Origin: Mactromeris polynyma
Taxonomy: Eukaryota > Mollusca > Bivalvia > Venerida > Mactridae
Length of the DNA stretch: 64,000 nt
Reading direction: 5' to 3'
Assembly: GCA_032209605.1 (NCBI GenBank)
Contig: JASFXZ010000014.1
Coordinates: 6,592,912-6,656,911 of the forward strand
This document shows positions 1-11,280 of this stretch, in pieces (position 1 is the first letter of the stretch; each line of letters begins with the position of its first letter). The position numbers and the translations under genes were made by a program. The notes beneath the pieces were generated by a model, which was given only the letters and a program-made list of their open reading frames with translations, searched no databases and was not told the origin of the DNA.

Positions 1-200
1 CAGCTGACGGAATATACATTATTGACGCCAGCTATGCGAGGACCCAACTGACGGTACATATAAGATTGACTCTAGCTATTCAAGGAACCAGCTGACGGAA
101 TATACTTTATTGACTCTAGCTATGCAAGGAACCAGCTGACGGAATCTAGGTATGTAAGGAATCAGCTGACGGAATATTCAATATTGACTCAAGGACCCAG
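1..200. repeat. Tandem repeat, about 44-bp unit, left edge truncated
   Basis: Four to five degenerate units, each containing CAGCTGACGGAATAT followed by a TATTGACTC-type stretch and a CTATGCAAGGAACC-type stretch. The array begins before the window. The last units are shortened (one lacks the central third), as expected of a decaying minisatellite. It overlaps the 3' end of the PAN-like open frame on the other strand, so the last codons of that frame are probably not coding. Confidence 0.8.
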
Positions 201-572
201 CAGAGGGGACATACAAAAATAGCTGCGCTCTGAACCAGCAAATATATTAACTGCACCTGAAAGGTGTATAGCGACGTGATAATATTTTGCGCCTGGCCGA
301 GAAATCAATCCAAGCGTGTCAACGTCGCTTAACTGACTGTGTTCTCTACATTCTTTTGACAGTGACGTGTAATAGAACGCTTCACATTCAGTACTTCCGG
401 TACAGCGCTTGGCACAGTCTATTACACTAGTGGCGTTGGACGCTCGAATGACGTTGGTTTCGTCAATGAATTCGTCCAGGTCGGCGTTCCAAACATACTG
501 ACTAATCATTGCGCTTACATTCGCAGACAGGAATCCTGAAATGTTCGAGTTCAAAAGGTCAAAATAATCCAT
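189..572 (-). CDS. PAN/apple-like domain exon (partial gene)
   Basis: A 127-residue open frame on the minus strand. Its middle contains CAKRCTGSTECEAFYYTS followed by a further Cys (KEC), the Cys spacing and aromatic pattern of a PAN/apple module (C-x3-C-x4-5-C-x-F-x-Y). PAN/apple modules are extracellular disulfide-bonded domains that bind protein or carbohydrate, and molluscs use them in many multi-domain secreted or membrane proteins. A plausible splice donor (CAG then GTGCAG on the minus strand, near position 264) falls shortly after the domain, so the exon probably ends there and the last 20 or so codons are intronic. No signal peptide is visible in the ORF. Upstream and downstream exons are not identified. 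It could be a real exon of a gene running off the left edge, or a remnant. Confidence 0.5.
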   Translation of the reverse strand: MDYFDLLNSNISGFLSANVSAMISQYVWNADLDEFIDETNVIRASNATSVIDCAKRCTGSTECEAFYYTSLSKECREHSQLSDVDTLGLISRPGAKYYHVAIHLSGAVNIFAGSERSYFCMSPLLGP

Positions 573-719
573 TTTGAAATACTCAAAACTGTTATCAAGT
601 ACATGTATTTAGCTTCGATTTGGACCGTTTGATGTGTGTCACCGCTGTGGGTTCGAATTCCAGTCGCGATATAGGACAACATTTGGTTGGTAAATAATGT
701 AGGCCAAAATCAATGTTAT

Positions 720-2280
720 ACAGCTACGCCGAAAAAAGAACTATAAGCTATGTCGATTAATGGTACAGTGTATATAAAGTTGCCTAAAATGGAAGTAATA
801 GAAGTCCATCTGAATTATTCCGAAAACAAACGTTTACACAAATATCCATTTTCTGAATGTTATCAATGTTTCCATAACTACAATGTTGTAGTACATGTTT
901 ACGGAAAAATACAGCACATGAACTTAGGTCTCAATTAAACATTTACATGTCTGCCCTTATCCTACCCAGGTTTGTTGCAAACTGAGATCGGTAGGTAGGG
1001 AGATAAAAATATAGTTTAATTATCATTTTTAGAAAGATGAATTGTGGCCTTTTTCGCAGCAAAAATGCGAACAAGATGCGGATATTCGAAGACAAATTGG
1101 CGCTGTACAGTCGTAGACATAATATCTAAAGAAATGTAAAAGCAAACTTTCCGGGTTGTTCGCGTTAGGGCAAACATGCATATTTTTATTTAGACCTACT
1201 GTGTTATATTCTGTGTCAACGATACATAAACACATGTTTTGTACAATCAATAAAATACCCTGTAAAAAAGGCATGGAAAATATAATTATAATATACAGTG
1301 CAACCTCTCCAGTGCGGTCCAATCTTCAGCGACAATCTCCTCTCGCCATCACAACTCCAGAAGTTAAACATTACAATCAATATAGCCTCTCTAGACCAAA
1401 AACCTCTCGACAATCTCAACGCCGGACAATTGTTTGCATTTCCCCAAGGTTGTTTCTCCGAAGAAGTTGCTCTGTATTTACGACTAATTATATTTACCCA
1501 ATGCGATAAAACACATAACTGTACGAATGTTATCCATGTTGTCTATCCAGTTCTAAAATCGCCCAAGAAATGGCTTACAAGCTTTAACTTCATACTAATT
1601 ATTTCCATTTCTGATAAAAAATATTTGTATCGATTGATAAAATTAATATTTGAACATTATTAAAATTAAAACCACTATGCGAAAAACATCACCTTATGTC
1701 AAATACTAAAGAATAATTTAACTGTAATTGGACATCCATTTCTTAAACACACACAATATCGAGCATTTTTGTGTGTTTTCTTCAAAGCTTATTCGTTAAT
1801 ACTCTTTTTGAAGAGCGATTGTGAAGTTTTGTTTGAAAGAGGGATAAAGAAAATGCTGGCATATCTATAGACTTAATTATTACTATGAGACCAATTTATT
1901 AGTATCATGCTGCTTTGACATCAATAGTGATTGTTCCTTGATATCAGATTCAATATATTTTGGAAGAGAAACATTGTTGTCAAATAATATTATTGTTAGG
2001 GGTGCCAATAATATCCAAGTCAGTATCGATACAGTAAACTTTCGAAACCTCGAACTGCCGTAGGACCCAGCAATTAGTTCGAGCCATCTATTGTTCGAGG
2101 CATCTACGGTATATACGTATACATAGTATATCAAGTCAAGATATCGACGAGATATCGACATATCGAGATTTGTATATAGGTGTAGAAAAATAAGATTCAA
2201 AAGATCAAACACTGTTTTATAACCCAAAATGTTCCAAAACCTTATTTTTAAACACAATTAAAATGAATCTGCTATTCTGG
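720..2280 (+). repeat. Composite dispersed repeat, copy A (upstream part)
   Basis: Shares long stretches, in the same order, with 4010-5640 and 18283-19600 and partly with 16812-17340. Shared landmarks are an ACTATAAGCTATGTCGAT-like start, a TACCCTACCCAGGTTTG-like stretch, a GCGGATCTTCGAAGACAAAT-like stretch and a TCTAAAATCGCCCAAGAAA-like stretch. It contains a pogo-like MITE at 1296-1473 and runs directly into LINE reverse transcriptase sequence. Short open frames such as 750-938 and 1156-1509 are chance frames inside this repeat. Whether the segment is the 5' part of the LINE or a separate element that travels with it cannot be told by eye. Confidence 0.75.
1296..1473. mobile_element. pogo/Tigger-like MITE
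   Basis: A 178-bp segment with inverted ends: CAGTGCAACCTCTCCAG on the left, and CAGAGCAACTTCTTCGGAG when the right end is read on the minus strand. TA lies directly outside both ends (1294-1295, 1474-1475), the target duplication of Tc1/mariner-pogo elements. No coding capacity. Related copies lie at 4806-4994 and 14855-14990. Confidence 0.65.
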
Positions 2281-2620
2281 ATGGAACAGGTCCGAGGATA
2301 CGGACAATGAGTTCAGATGCCCTAGCTCTTCACATATCAGCTCTAAAACATTGTCCGGATGGGAATATTTCCGGCCAAGCTTTAGCTTGTATGTTCGCTT
2401 GCATGCCTATCTCAATTCTCCCAACCATCACTCAAATATTTGAAGCACATTTATCAATTATATGACTTTTTGAAAACAACTAACATACTACAAGCCAATC
2501 AGTCGGGATTTCCGAGATAACATTCTTGTCAAACGGCTTTAATTTATTTAGTTGATAAACGGGCTTAGATTCTGGCAATTTAGTAGGTTATTAATAATTT
2601 TCATTCCAGTACAGTTATAT
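2280..2620 (+). pseudogene. Non-LTR retrotransposon reverse transcriptase fragment (LINE-alpha, copy A)
   Basis: Translation in shifting frames gives CPDGNISG, PISILPTITQIFEAHL, YDFLKTTN..LQANQSGF and QTALIYLVDKR. These match the order of the start of a LINE reverse transcriptase: the 'PDxWKxA', 'RPISILPxxSKIFE', 'QSGFRxxHS' and 'LIYLVD' blocks. At least two frame changes and internal stops are present, so it is dead. The same segment continues into the palm motifs at 19601-20860, but here the match is lost after about 2620. Confidence 0.65.
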
Positions 2621-4009
2621 TCATGCGCTGTTGTAAGCCTCTACTACAATTTCATTCATGAACATATGTCGCCGTATATTGCGCACTTGACTCTACGATG
2701 GAATTCATTCGTAAAAATAGCTGCTCGCATGCAAGAGAATATCTCTGAAAAGGTGCTCCAAATAGGTCTTAAAAAGTCACGGTCCACGCTGTCGGTCGAC
2801 ATCGGAGCCAGTTTGCGCAGTTGTGATCAAAGTAGCGATACAATTGCGAATGGCGAAAGGGACGATTTCCTGCTTTAAAATTTGAAAGATGATGATAAAA
2901 TTCGACCGATTTATAAATTAATTCCATTGACCTCCCCTTCAGCAGCCTCGTAAATTTCGATGCACTTACAGTACGTATACAAGTGGCACTATTGGTAGTC
3001 GGAGTCTATCGCCTGTCAATCACGTGAATAGATGAAATCCGGAATTCGCTAATAAGGGGATTTTACCAGCGGTACGAACAAAGTCATATTTTAGGTACTT
3101 GCAACTTGAGTCTAAGATTTTGCATAACCCGTACGCGGAATGTGGCGTCATCACAGTACTTTGACTACACGAACATGTGGTAGAATCCGAGGTACAATGA
3201 GCGCTCATGGTTAAGCTTGACAGATAAAGATAATCATTATGCATCAAGTCCATCATAATGCATGCAAAAATCCTACTTTTAACGTTGTAGATACAGTTTA
3301 AACTGACGGATAAAACTACGATAGGAACCATACCCCACCCACTGGATTTAAACAGCGGTTGTCTTGTTTACATTCAATTATTCATTGCAATGCTAAATGG
3401 TAGCATAAATGAACAATTTCCGCGATATTCTTGCTATGAAATATTGTCGTCTGTACTATATGACGGCAACCTTATTAATTTATAACCTTATTTATAAACC
3501 TACAAAAAGTAGACTTAGGATTTTGATGGATACCATGATGTTTTCCGGTAAATCAGTCTAATTGCACAAGCGTTAATTTTAAAAAAGAAACACATGTATA
3601 CAAAGATAATAATCAAATGTACCTCATGATATCAAGATTTTTTTTCCAAATAACAACAACAGAAACAAAGGGTGAGTACGGAAAATCTTTTTTATATCTA
3701 TATTGATATGATTTAAAAAAAAATCGATAGCATAAGCTAGTCTACTTTCTCTCCTTTCCAAAAATACTTTTGTTTTAATTGTTTCTTTCTTTGAATATGT
3801 ATATATTAACCTATATATAAGTATATGCTATCATAGAAAGTGTTGAGTTATTCTTAAAATAAAACAGTTCACATGCATTTAATACTAAGAATTTGAAATT
3901 AAAAATAATTAAACAGAAAATCAAAGTAATTGCTTGAAATATACTTGTTTTATACTTGTTGTAAATTCGCTGCTTAAAATCAGCAAGATTTACTGTACAA
4001 AAACAGTTA
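2621..4009. other. No gene recognised
   Basis: AT-rich sequence with short chance open frames (for example 2552-2878 plus and 3020-3331 minus) that show no recognisable domain or codon pattern. The last 60 bp (near 3955-4000, TTGTTGTAAATTCGCTGC) recur at 17338-17370 and belong to the edge of the composite repeat. Confidence 0.5.
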
Positions 4010-5640
4010 CTGTTCGATAAGTAAAACGTACTTAGTCTTACTTAGAATGATCAACCGTGTGAAATGCGATATGTCCAAAAACGAACTATAAGCTATGTCG
4101 ATTTATGGTAACTGTTTGATCAATTAAAACGCGGAATTTCTTACTTGGACGGGCATTGTCTTACTTAGAAAGATCAACTGTGTGAATTGAAGTACTTGAG
4201 GTCCATCTTAATTACTCGAAAACAACTTTTACAAACTTCTTTTATAACTTCTGAAGTTTATCAATAATTTCATAACTGCAATGTTCTACCAATATAAAAA
4301 CGGTTTTACATGAATACGGAAAAATACAGCACATGAACTTAGGTCTCATTTAGACATTTCTTTATCTGCACTTACCCTACCCAGGTTTGTTGTTACTCGG
4401 TCGATACGTAGGGAAATGAAAATATATATTTTTTATTGTTATCTTTTAGGAAGACGATTTATGGCCTTATATGGAGCGAAGACAAATGCCAAAACTTGCT
4501 TGTGCGTCGGTTCATCAATATGCGTTCTTCGAAGACAAGTCGGCGCTGTACAGTCATGGAAAAATATCTTTACAAATGTAAAGGAGAGAGAATAAGTTGC
4601 TACAGGAAACACCACATACATAAGACAGTGCCTCCCCACACAAGTAGAAGTGCAATCCCTGAAAACAAACCTTTTGGGCTGGTCGCGTGCCCTTTTAATT
4701 TAGGCATTATGTGCTATATTCTGTGTCAATGATATAATAAATGTTTTGTACAATCAATAAAATGCCCTGTAAATAAAAGACGCGGATAAATATAATTATA
4801 ACATACAGTACAACCTCTCGAGTGCGGCCCTCTCTCCTGCAACAACCTCTCCGTAATAAAGTAGTCCATATTCCTTTAGTAAAACTATTTCTATCAATTT
4901 AACATCTCTAGAGCAAACAACCTCCCATCAATCTCAACGCCCGACATTTATTTTTGCATTTTCCAGAGGGTATTTCTCTGGAGAAGTAGCACTGTATATA
5001 TGCTTAAATATATTTACCCGATGCGATAAAACACAGTACTGTACGAAGTGTGTCCATGCTGTCTTTCCAGTTCTAAAATCGCCCAAGAAATGGCTTACGG
5101 GCTTTAACTTTCCGATTAAAATATTGGTTTTGATTGATAAAACTTTTGTACATCATTGGTAATCTTATTCAATTAGCATAATTTAAATGTAAATAATTTA
5201 ACACAACCACTTAGTAAACACACACACATGTCCGTGTTTTATTGTCTTTTTGAGCTTGAGGCCCACTTTTGGATAAATTATTAATGCATTTGTTTTCAAA
5301 AACTATTACAAAGCTTTGTTTGAAAGTAGGATAAAAGACAAAAATATATATTATACTATATCAATAGACTTGTTACTACTACGACCAATTTACTTGTATC
5401 ATGCTGCTTTGACATCAATATTGATTGTTATCAGATTCCTTGTATTTTGGATGAGATAAACTGTAGTCAAATACTATTATTTTTAGGAGTGCCAAGTCTG
5501 TAATCGATATATCAAATAAGAGATATCAACGATATATCGTCTTATCGAAATTTGTATATATGTGTTGAAAATTTTAAAAGATCATACACTGTTTTATAAC
5601 CTAAAAACGTCCCCAAACATTATATTCAATACTCCCACGA
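4010..5640 (+). repeat. Composite dispersed repeat, copy B (upstream part)
   Basis: Same landmark order as copy A at 720-2280 and copy D at 18283-19600, beginning near the shared GTTACTGTTCGAT. It includes the TACCCTACCCAGGTTTGTTG stretch and a pogo-like MITE at 4806-4994, then the CGCCCAAGAAATGGCTTAC stretch, and leads into LINE-alpha sequence. Confidence 0.75.
4806..4994. mobile_element. pogo/Tigger-like MITE, second copy
   Basis: A 189-bp copy of the same MITE as 1296-1473. The left end is CAGTACAACCTCTCGAGTG. The right end reads CAGTGCTACTTCTCCAGAG on the minus strand. TA dinucleotides flank both ends. It sits at the same place in the composite repeat as the copy at 1296, so the insertion is older than the duplication of the composite repeat. 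Confidence 0.65.
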
Positions 5641-6600
5641 TCTGGATGGAATAGTTCCGTGAATACAGAAAATGAGTGCAGATGCACTAGATCTTCCTAT
5701 AACAACAATTATAAATAACAGTATCCGGATGGGAACATTTCCGTATAAGTTAAACATACACGAGTGGTACCGCAGAACACAGGAGGTAACGACAAAAAAT
5801 CAACCTGGAACCAACAAATGAATTATCCTCTCTAACAAACTTAATTCTTAATTATTTCTAATGTTTTATAAGGGATTTTTGCTACCACCTTTTAACTATG
5901 GTGTTGTTTTAAAGAATTCATCTTCGATTACAAAATGTCAATATTATAATTACTGTTCAAAGCGGACCGCGAGAATGGTACTTGACAAATAATTTAATTC
6001 TTAAGCTAATATTTTATTGAATTAATTAAAACGGATGCCTTTTTGTATAGGTGTATGGACTTTGTAGCTGATCGTATGTGTACATCTTTAAATGGACTGA
6101 TACCTTGCTATATGAATGATATATTTCAGTTGTAGAAAAATTAAAAATGATAGTTATTCACTTTGTTCAGTTTCTTACAAAAACATCTTGCATCTATTTG
6201 TAAATCATCCTATACAAATTGACTTATATAAAGCCATGTCGGTATGGAACATTATTCCATCTTACAGAACACATCAGTTCTGAGAAACAATTCCGCTCAT
6301 TGTTAAAAACTTATCTGTTATGTCAAATATCATCATAATCTCAATGAAACTGCTCTTTCATGTCATTTTGTCTTTTGTACATGTAGTTGTTGATTCTATT
6401 CGTTAACTAGTGCATGTTGTAATGAAACTATCATGTGATGTTTTAATAATTGTATGATTGTTTTTTGTAGTGTGTATAACTCGTATATTTGCACGTATGA
6501 GTGTTGTATATGTATTTTGATAGATTGTCTGAAATGAGATAAGCCTTATGGGCTAATCGAGCGTCAGTTCTTAAATAAATAATACTAATTATTATTATTA
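5641..6600 (+). pseudogene. LINE-alpha copy B, internally deleted, with intact 3' tail
   Basis: Begins with the same GTATCCGGATGGGAACATTT block as copies A and D, then jumps (near 5760-5810) past the reverse transcriptase core to the thumb and C-terminal part. The C-terminal part includes ...WNIIPSYRTHQF..KQFRSLLKTYLL, the 'WNSLP..I.....SFKxxLKTHLF' signature found at the end of CR1/L2/jockey-like ORF2 proteins. Frames are broken. The 3' untranslated part ends in a run of TAATTATTATTATTA (about 6585-6600), an imperfect microsatellite tail as in L2/CR1-type LINEs. It is the only copy in the window with a visible 3' end. Confidence 0.65.
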
Positions 6601-7169
6601 AACGTTATGACTAAATATGCGCGAAGACGTGCTGCACAGGGTTGATAACGATAACTGAAAACGACATCTGGCTTCTCCCGCTTAGTTAACAAACAAGTTT
6701 GGTCAAAAGTTCCGATGTTTCAAAAAATCCGGATCGACTCATTTGTATCGATAATGTGTCAATGTGGTTTATAGTGATGGGCATCCCTATAATTATTTGC
6801 ATATAATATTATTTTGACGGTTTGCTCGGTAGAATGAAAGTGTGTCAGTCTTTTGTAAGGTCGAGTTTTAAATTTTGTCTTCGGGTTCGACAAGTGTGTA
6901 TATTTCCATCATTGTACACATAATAGACTCAGGTTAGTGTTTTAACACAAACATATTTCATCACCACCACTGCGATTGTGATGACTTAAGTCGGTATTCA
7001 ATAGTTGATATTTGTGTGGTATATATCTTTGAAAATATTCCATACCTGCCCGTTGCGTATGTCCCTGTATGTGTGTGGGGTGTGCATGCGTGTGCGTGCG
7101 GGCGTACTGGTATAAGACCACGTACACCACGCCTAATTAAATGTTTCCACAAAGTGGTCAAGTGACGCG
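6601..7169. other. No gene recognised
   Basis: Unique-looking AT-rich sequence. It contains a short purine/pyrimidine alternating GTGTGTG..GTGCGTGCG stretch near 7070-7100, which explains the His/Thr-rich open frame on the minus strand there. Confidence 0.5.
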
Positions 7170-7585
7170 TTTAAAGAAAAACAACTTTAGCGATTCATGC
7201 TTAAAATTTCACACCTTACAATTTGCACGAATCTTATCTTGTTGACCACTTATTATGTTACTTAAATAGTCAAATTCGCAAACCATATCTAGATAACTAG
7301 TTGTATAAATTTAATATAATATTTATAGATAACTGGCTACACTAATCTGGTCTAGTTAACTACTTATTATGTTACGTATTTAGTGAAATTCGCAAACCAT
7401 AACTAGAAAACCCGTTAGTATAATACATCATAAAAAGGTAAGAGGTGGCAGTTCTGTGGACTTTCAAGCCTGTATCACACATATTAACTAGATAGCTAGA
7501 TAGTTATCGCAATAATTCAGTGCGTTAACACGAAACAATTCGCGAACGCTACCTTGCTAACTGGTGGCAGTAATATACCACCATA
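7170..7585. mobile_element. Foldback element, right-end fragment
   Basis: Matches the right half of the complete element at 15714-16804: GTTGACCACTTATTATGTTAC, then CATCATAAAAAGGTAAGAGG, GTGGCAGTTCTG..CTTTCAAGCC, TAACTAGATAGCTAGATA, and the terminal CGCGAACGCTA..GGTGGCAGTAATATACCACC. The left half is missing or too degenerate to see. No coding capacity. Confidence 0.7.
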
Positions 7586-9884
7586 ATTTCTATATAAAAT
7601 TCGATAAATCATAATACATGTAAATAAATGTAAAACATCGAGAAAAAATTGAAAATGAAAAGCGTAATACATTGAATAAAATAATATTTTCATGAATATT
7701 ATAAATCTAACATCCCCTTGAATAACCAGTAAAAAAAGAAAACAATCCATTTGTTCAAGAAAAAAGGGATTGTTGGGATCGAACTAACAAACTTTGGGTT
7801 AGATTTTCTGTACGTTTCTAACTGCTCCTAACCCTAATAGCCAATATAGACAACTGGAAAGTATCATATGATATCATTAAATGATTGGTAACCGAAAGAA
7901 ATTCCAGTTCATCCGTTCAAATGGACTCGTCTGACAGGTCATAACTCACGGGTCAAAATTTTTATTTATACATCTGCGCAAATAACAATAATTTGTTTTC
8001 TCTAAAGGCAGCGTTCATGATTAACACACGTATCATGAACCGGTTCCCAATATTACCTTAAAGCAGATATGCCAGTCTCTAAACCTAAATATATTGAGAG
8101 TAAGATAGTAAGAATGTGATACGGAAATCCGTTGGTCGTGACCAACGTTAAGTATCCAAATATTTCCATTTAGCAACTGTTGTTTCTTGATACTATTTTT
8201 AGTTGTGTCGTAAATTTAACACACTATTTAGCGAGTTGTTATTTTCGCGAATATACCGATCTCGCGAAACTAGCGAACATTAATATCTCGCTTAAATTAC
8301 ATATTTCACCACATTTTTAATATTCCGATAATGATATATTATACGTCAAGTGTGCAAAATTCATTAGCAATTTCTGTACATCGTAACAAAATATGTTAGG
8401 ATTTCACACTGACTGGTTAAATAAAATATCTTAACTTATATATCTTATAATTACGCTTCTAGTCCATTCTTTAAAACAATCGTTGAACTGATAAATCATT
8501 TATGTAAAATGTGCCCTGTCTTTATGTATGAGGCAAACACATCGCCAGGAGACCCCTGATGAGTCATTGCAATATTATCTTCTCACATAAGATCTGATTG
8601 TAATCGACTTCGTATTGGTTATCATCGAACTTGTACTCAAACACATTTATTGATTGTATGCAATGTTGTATGTCAACATTATTAGGACGTCGCGATGCCC
8701 AGAGATCCGACACTTGTGGTATGACGTTACCGTCACGTGTCTTGTAAGCAGAATCGATAGCGTATTTGTACCGTCAATCCAGTATCTGTATCCATTCACG
8801 TCTAAAACATTAGCGGGTTATATAAACAACACCTGACAAAACAGATGCAAGAATTCTGAACATATTGTACTCAAAAGTTTTATAACAGCTAGGATCATAC
8901 GCACGCGTGCATGTTCATAAGTAACGTGTGGAAGAAATGTACATGGAAAACAATGCGTTCAATGGTTCTAAGCATATTTGTGAATCAATTTTAATCAAAC
9001 TGTTTCAGTTTATCACTTTAGCTGGTTTATTGAATTTGTGAGTCGTAAATATTGCAATAAAACGCATTTAGTCATCCCAGATGATGTCAGCTTTTCGGCT
9101 TTTCACTAGAAAGACGTTGATTAGGGGTCAAAATTTGATGCAAATTTGTTATTGAAGCAAGATATATCTTTAAAAAAGATATAGACGTAAATGGAATGAT
9201 ATCTTGCAGTGTCTTAAATAGAAAACTGCTAAAACAAAACAGTAGAAGTTTTCAATTGAAAACGGTGTTTAAATAATTACGCTAAACAAAATTATAGTTC
9301 GCGCGTAATTTGTTCAGTTTTTCTTTAGCATGGTCTACAGAAATTTGACAATCTAAAATTGTATTTATTGCTATGGTGTTTATAGTAAAATGACCCACAA
9401 TTTGCTATAAATTGAAAAAAAAATATTTTGCGCAATAATCTACATGTGTGAAACATTCGTATCAAAAATCGCTCTATTTCGGAAATCTAGGGGTACGCCA
9501 CGGGAAAAGAAGCATCTTTCAACGATAACTTTGAAATAGAAAGGAATTATGAATATCTTACACATATCATCTTCTTAATACGTTTCCTCTTGCATTAAGT
9601 TTTAATAAATACTTGATAAAAAGTGAATTATCTTTTCAAGACACCCCGCTTAAAATGTGAACCAACCAAATCTACTAATTTGATGCATTTTTTAACAACG
9701 CGCTTTATATAGAACATTTGATTGGTCTAAACTACAGGTCGAAATTAATATGATACAGCTACCCCGAAACAATTACATACGTGCCGCATATAACTCATAA
9801 TCAATTCATTGTGAGTTCTTATTTTAATATTCGATTGTTTAAAATCGGTCTTATCGTACTGTATTTTAGTTCTTTCCGGATCGT
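7586..9884. other. No gene recognised
   Basis: About 2.3 kb without a supported gene. The stretch at 7765-7850 read on the minus strand has a box-B-like GTTCGATCCC but no convincing tRNA fold. The 8654-8836 open frame has no recognisable domain. Confidence 0.5.
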
Positions 9885-10360
9885 ATGGTGGCATATTACT
9901 GCCACCAGTTAGCATGATAGCGTTCGCGAATTAATTCGTGCTAACCACTTAATTATTACGATAATTATCTAGCTATCTAGTTAATATTCGTGATAAATTT
10001 TTGGTAAGATAAATATCATACAACTAGAAACAGGCTTGCAAGTGCCCAAAACTGCCACCTCTTACCTTTTTATGATGTATTACACTAGATTTAAGTGGTA
10101 ACACGAATCTTATCTAGTTGTCCACTTATTATGTTACTTATTAACTCAAATTCGCGAATTTCACTTAAGATTCGTGTTACCACTTATTCATAAATGCAAA
10201 TTTGGCTTCTAGATATAAGTGGTAACACGAATCTTATCTAGTTGACCACTTATTATGTTACTTAATAACTCAAATTCGCGAATTTCACTTAAGATTCGTG
10301 TTACCACTTATTCATTTTTGGCTTCTAGATGTAAGTGGTAACACGAATCTTAAGTGTCTT
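9885..10360. mobile_element. Foldback element, left-end fragment with two internal units
   Basis: Starts with the terminal sequence GGTGGCATATTACTGCCACC and follows the left half of 15714-16804 for about 200 bp. Two and a half internal units follow, each containing AAGTGGTAACACGAATCTTA and, about 90 bp later, its reverse complement. The right terminal repeat is absent. Confidence 0.75.
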
Positions 10361-11280
10361 GTAAATTACCTCCCATTATCAATAATTACATTCTTTTTTA
10401 TTGTTTTCCAATAAAAGCACCATTTAAAAAATATAAAGTGAAGGACTGCCTAGAATATTATAACTTACAACTGCTGTGAAATAAAATTTAACATACATTA
10501 TACAATTTAGAATGTACATGTATTTTAATTGTGTTTAGTTACCATATATATAGAAGGGAAAATACCCAACATTATTGACAGTATTATTTCGTGTTGAGGA
10601 AATAAATACTAAGACAATTCGGAAATATTGACATTTAACCAATTGACTCTAATTGGATTCAAATTATATCTGACTTGACAATGAACTGGAGTATAAAGAT
10701 AACTATCACTTATAATGGCCAGATTCAATAGTGTTGTTAACTTTTCAAGAGAGATATCTTGTCAATAAATAGGAATTTAGAACATTGAATGAAACTGCGT
10801 ACTAGAGTCTGTTTTCTGTGGATAATACTGGTAGATTATACCGAATATGTAAAATAGTTAAACTATACACATTTGTTTACATTCAATTGAGTGAAATATG
10901 TCATGGATTGTTACAATAATGAATCATTAGTTTTTATATATACACGACTGTTTCCAGTGCGTAAATGGATAATAATATTGCAACTTAACCATTATCTAGT
11001 AATTGTGTAGATGTTTAAACATTTATATTTACATTAATATGGGATGAATTCATATTGTGTACATACCTCAGTTAACTTTATTTCTTCTCATACATTTTAT
11101 ATACATTGTAAATATAAACTATAAATGTGATCAGAAAGAAATGCTCTGTGACATCAACAACGATCGTTATTTTCTGTGACTTTACGTAAAGATTCCTGAC
11201 TCGTACATAGTAAATTTGTATTTGTCGACCATTTCAACATACGTTACAAACGCTCTTAAACATCGTTAACGCTGTAAAAA
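10361..11280. other. Upstream region of the GPCR gene; nothing specific recognised
   Basis: AT-rich sequence. It must hold the GPCR promoter and any 5' untranslated exon, but I see no distinctive TATA or splice arrangement that I would defend. Confidence 0.4.

Noticed and set aside
621..690. tRNA-like or SINE fragment (GGGTTCGAATTCC near 648)
   Set aside because: Only a box-B-like string; no box A and no fold.
2552..2878. 108-residue protein after the LINE fragment
   Set aside because: Starts inside LINE sequence; the later part (ending GERDDFLL) has no recognisable domain or splice support.
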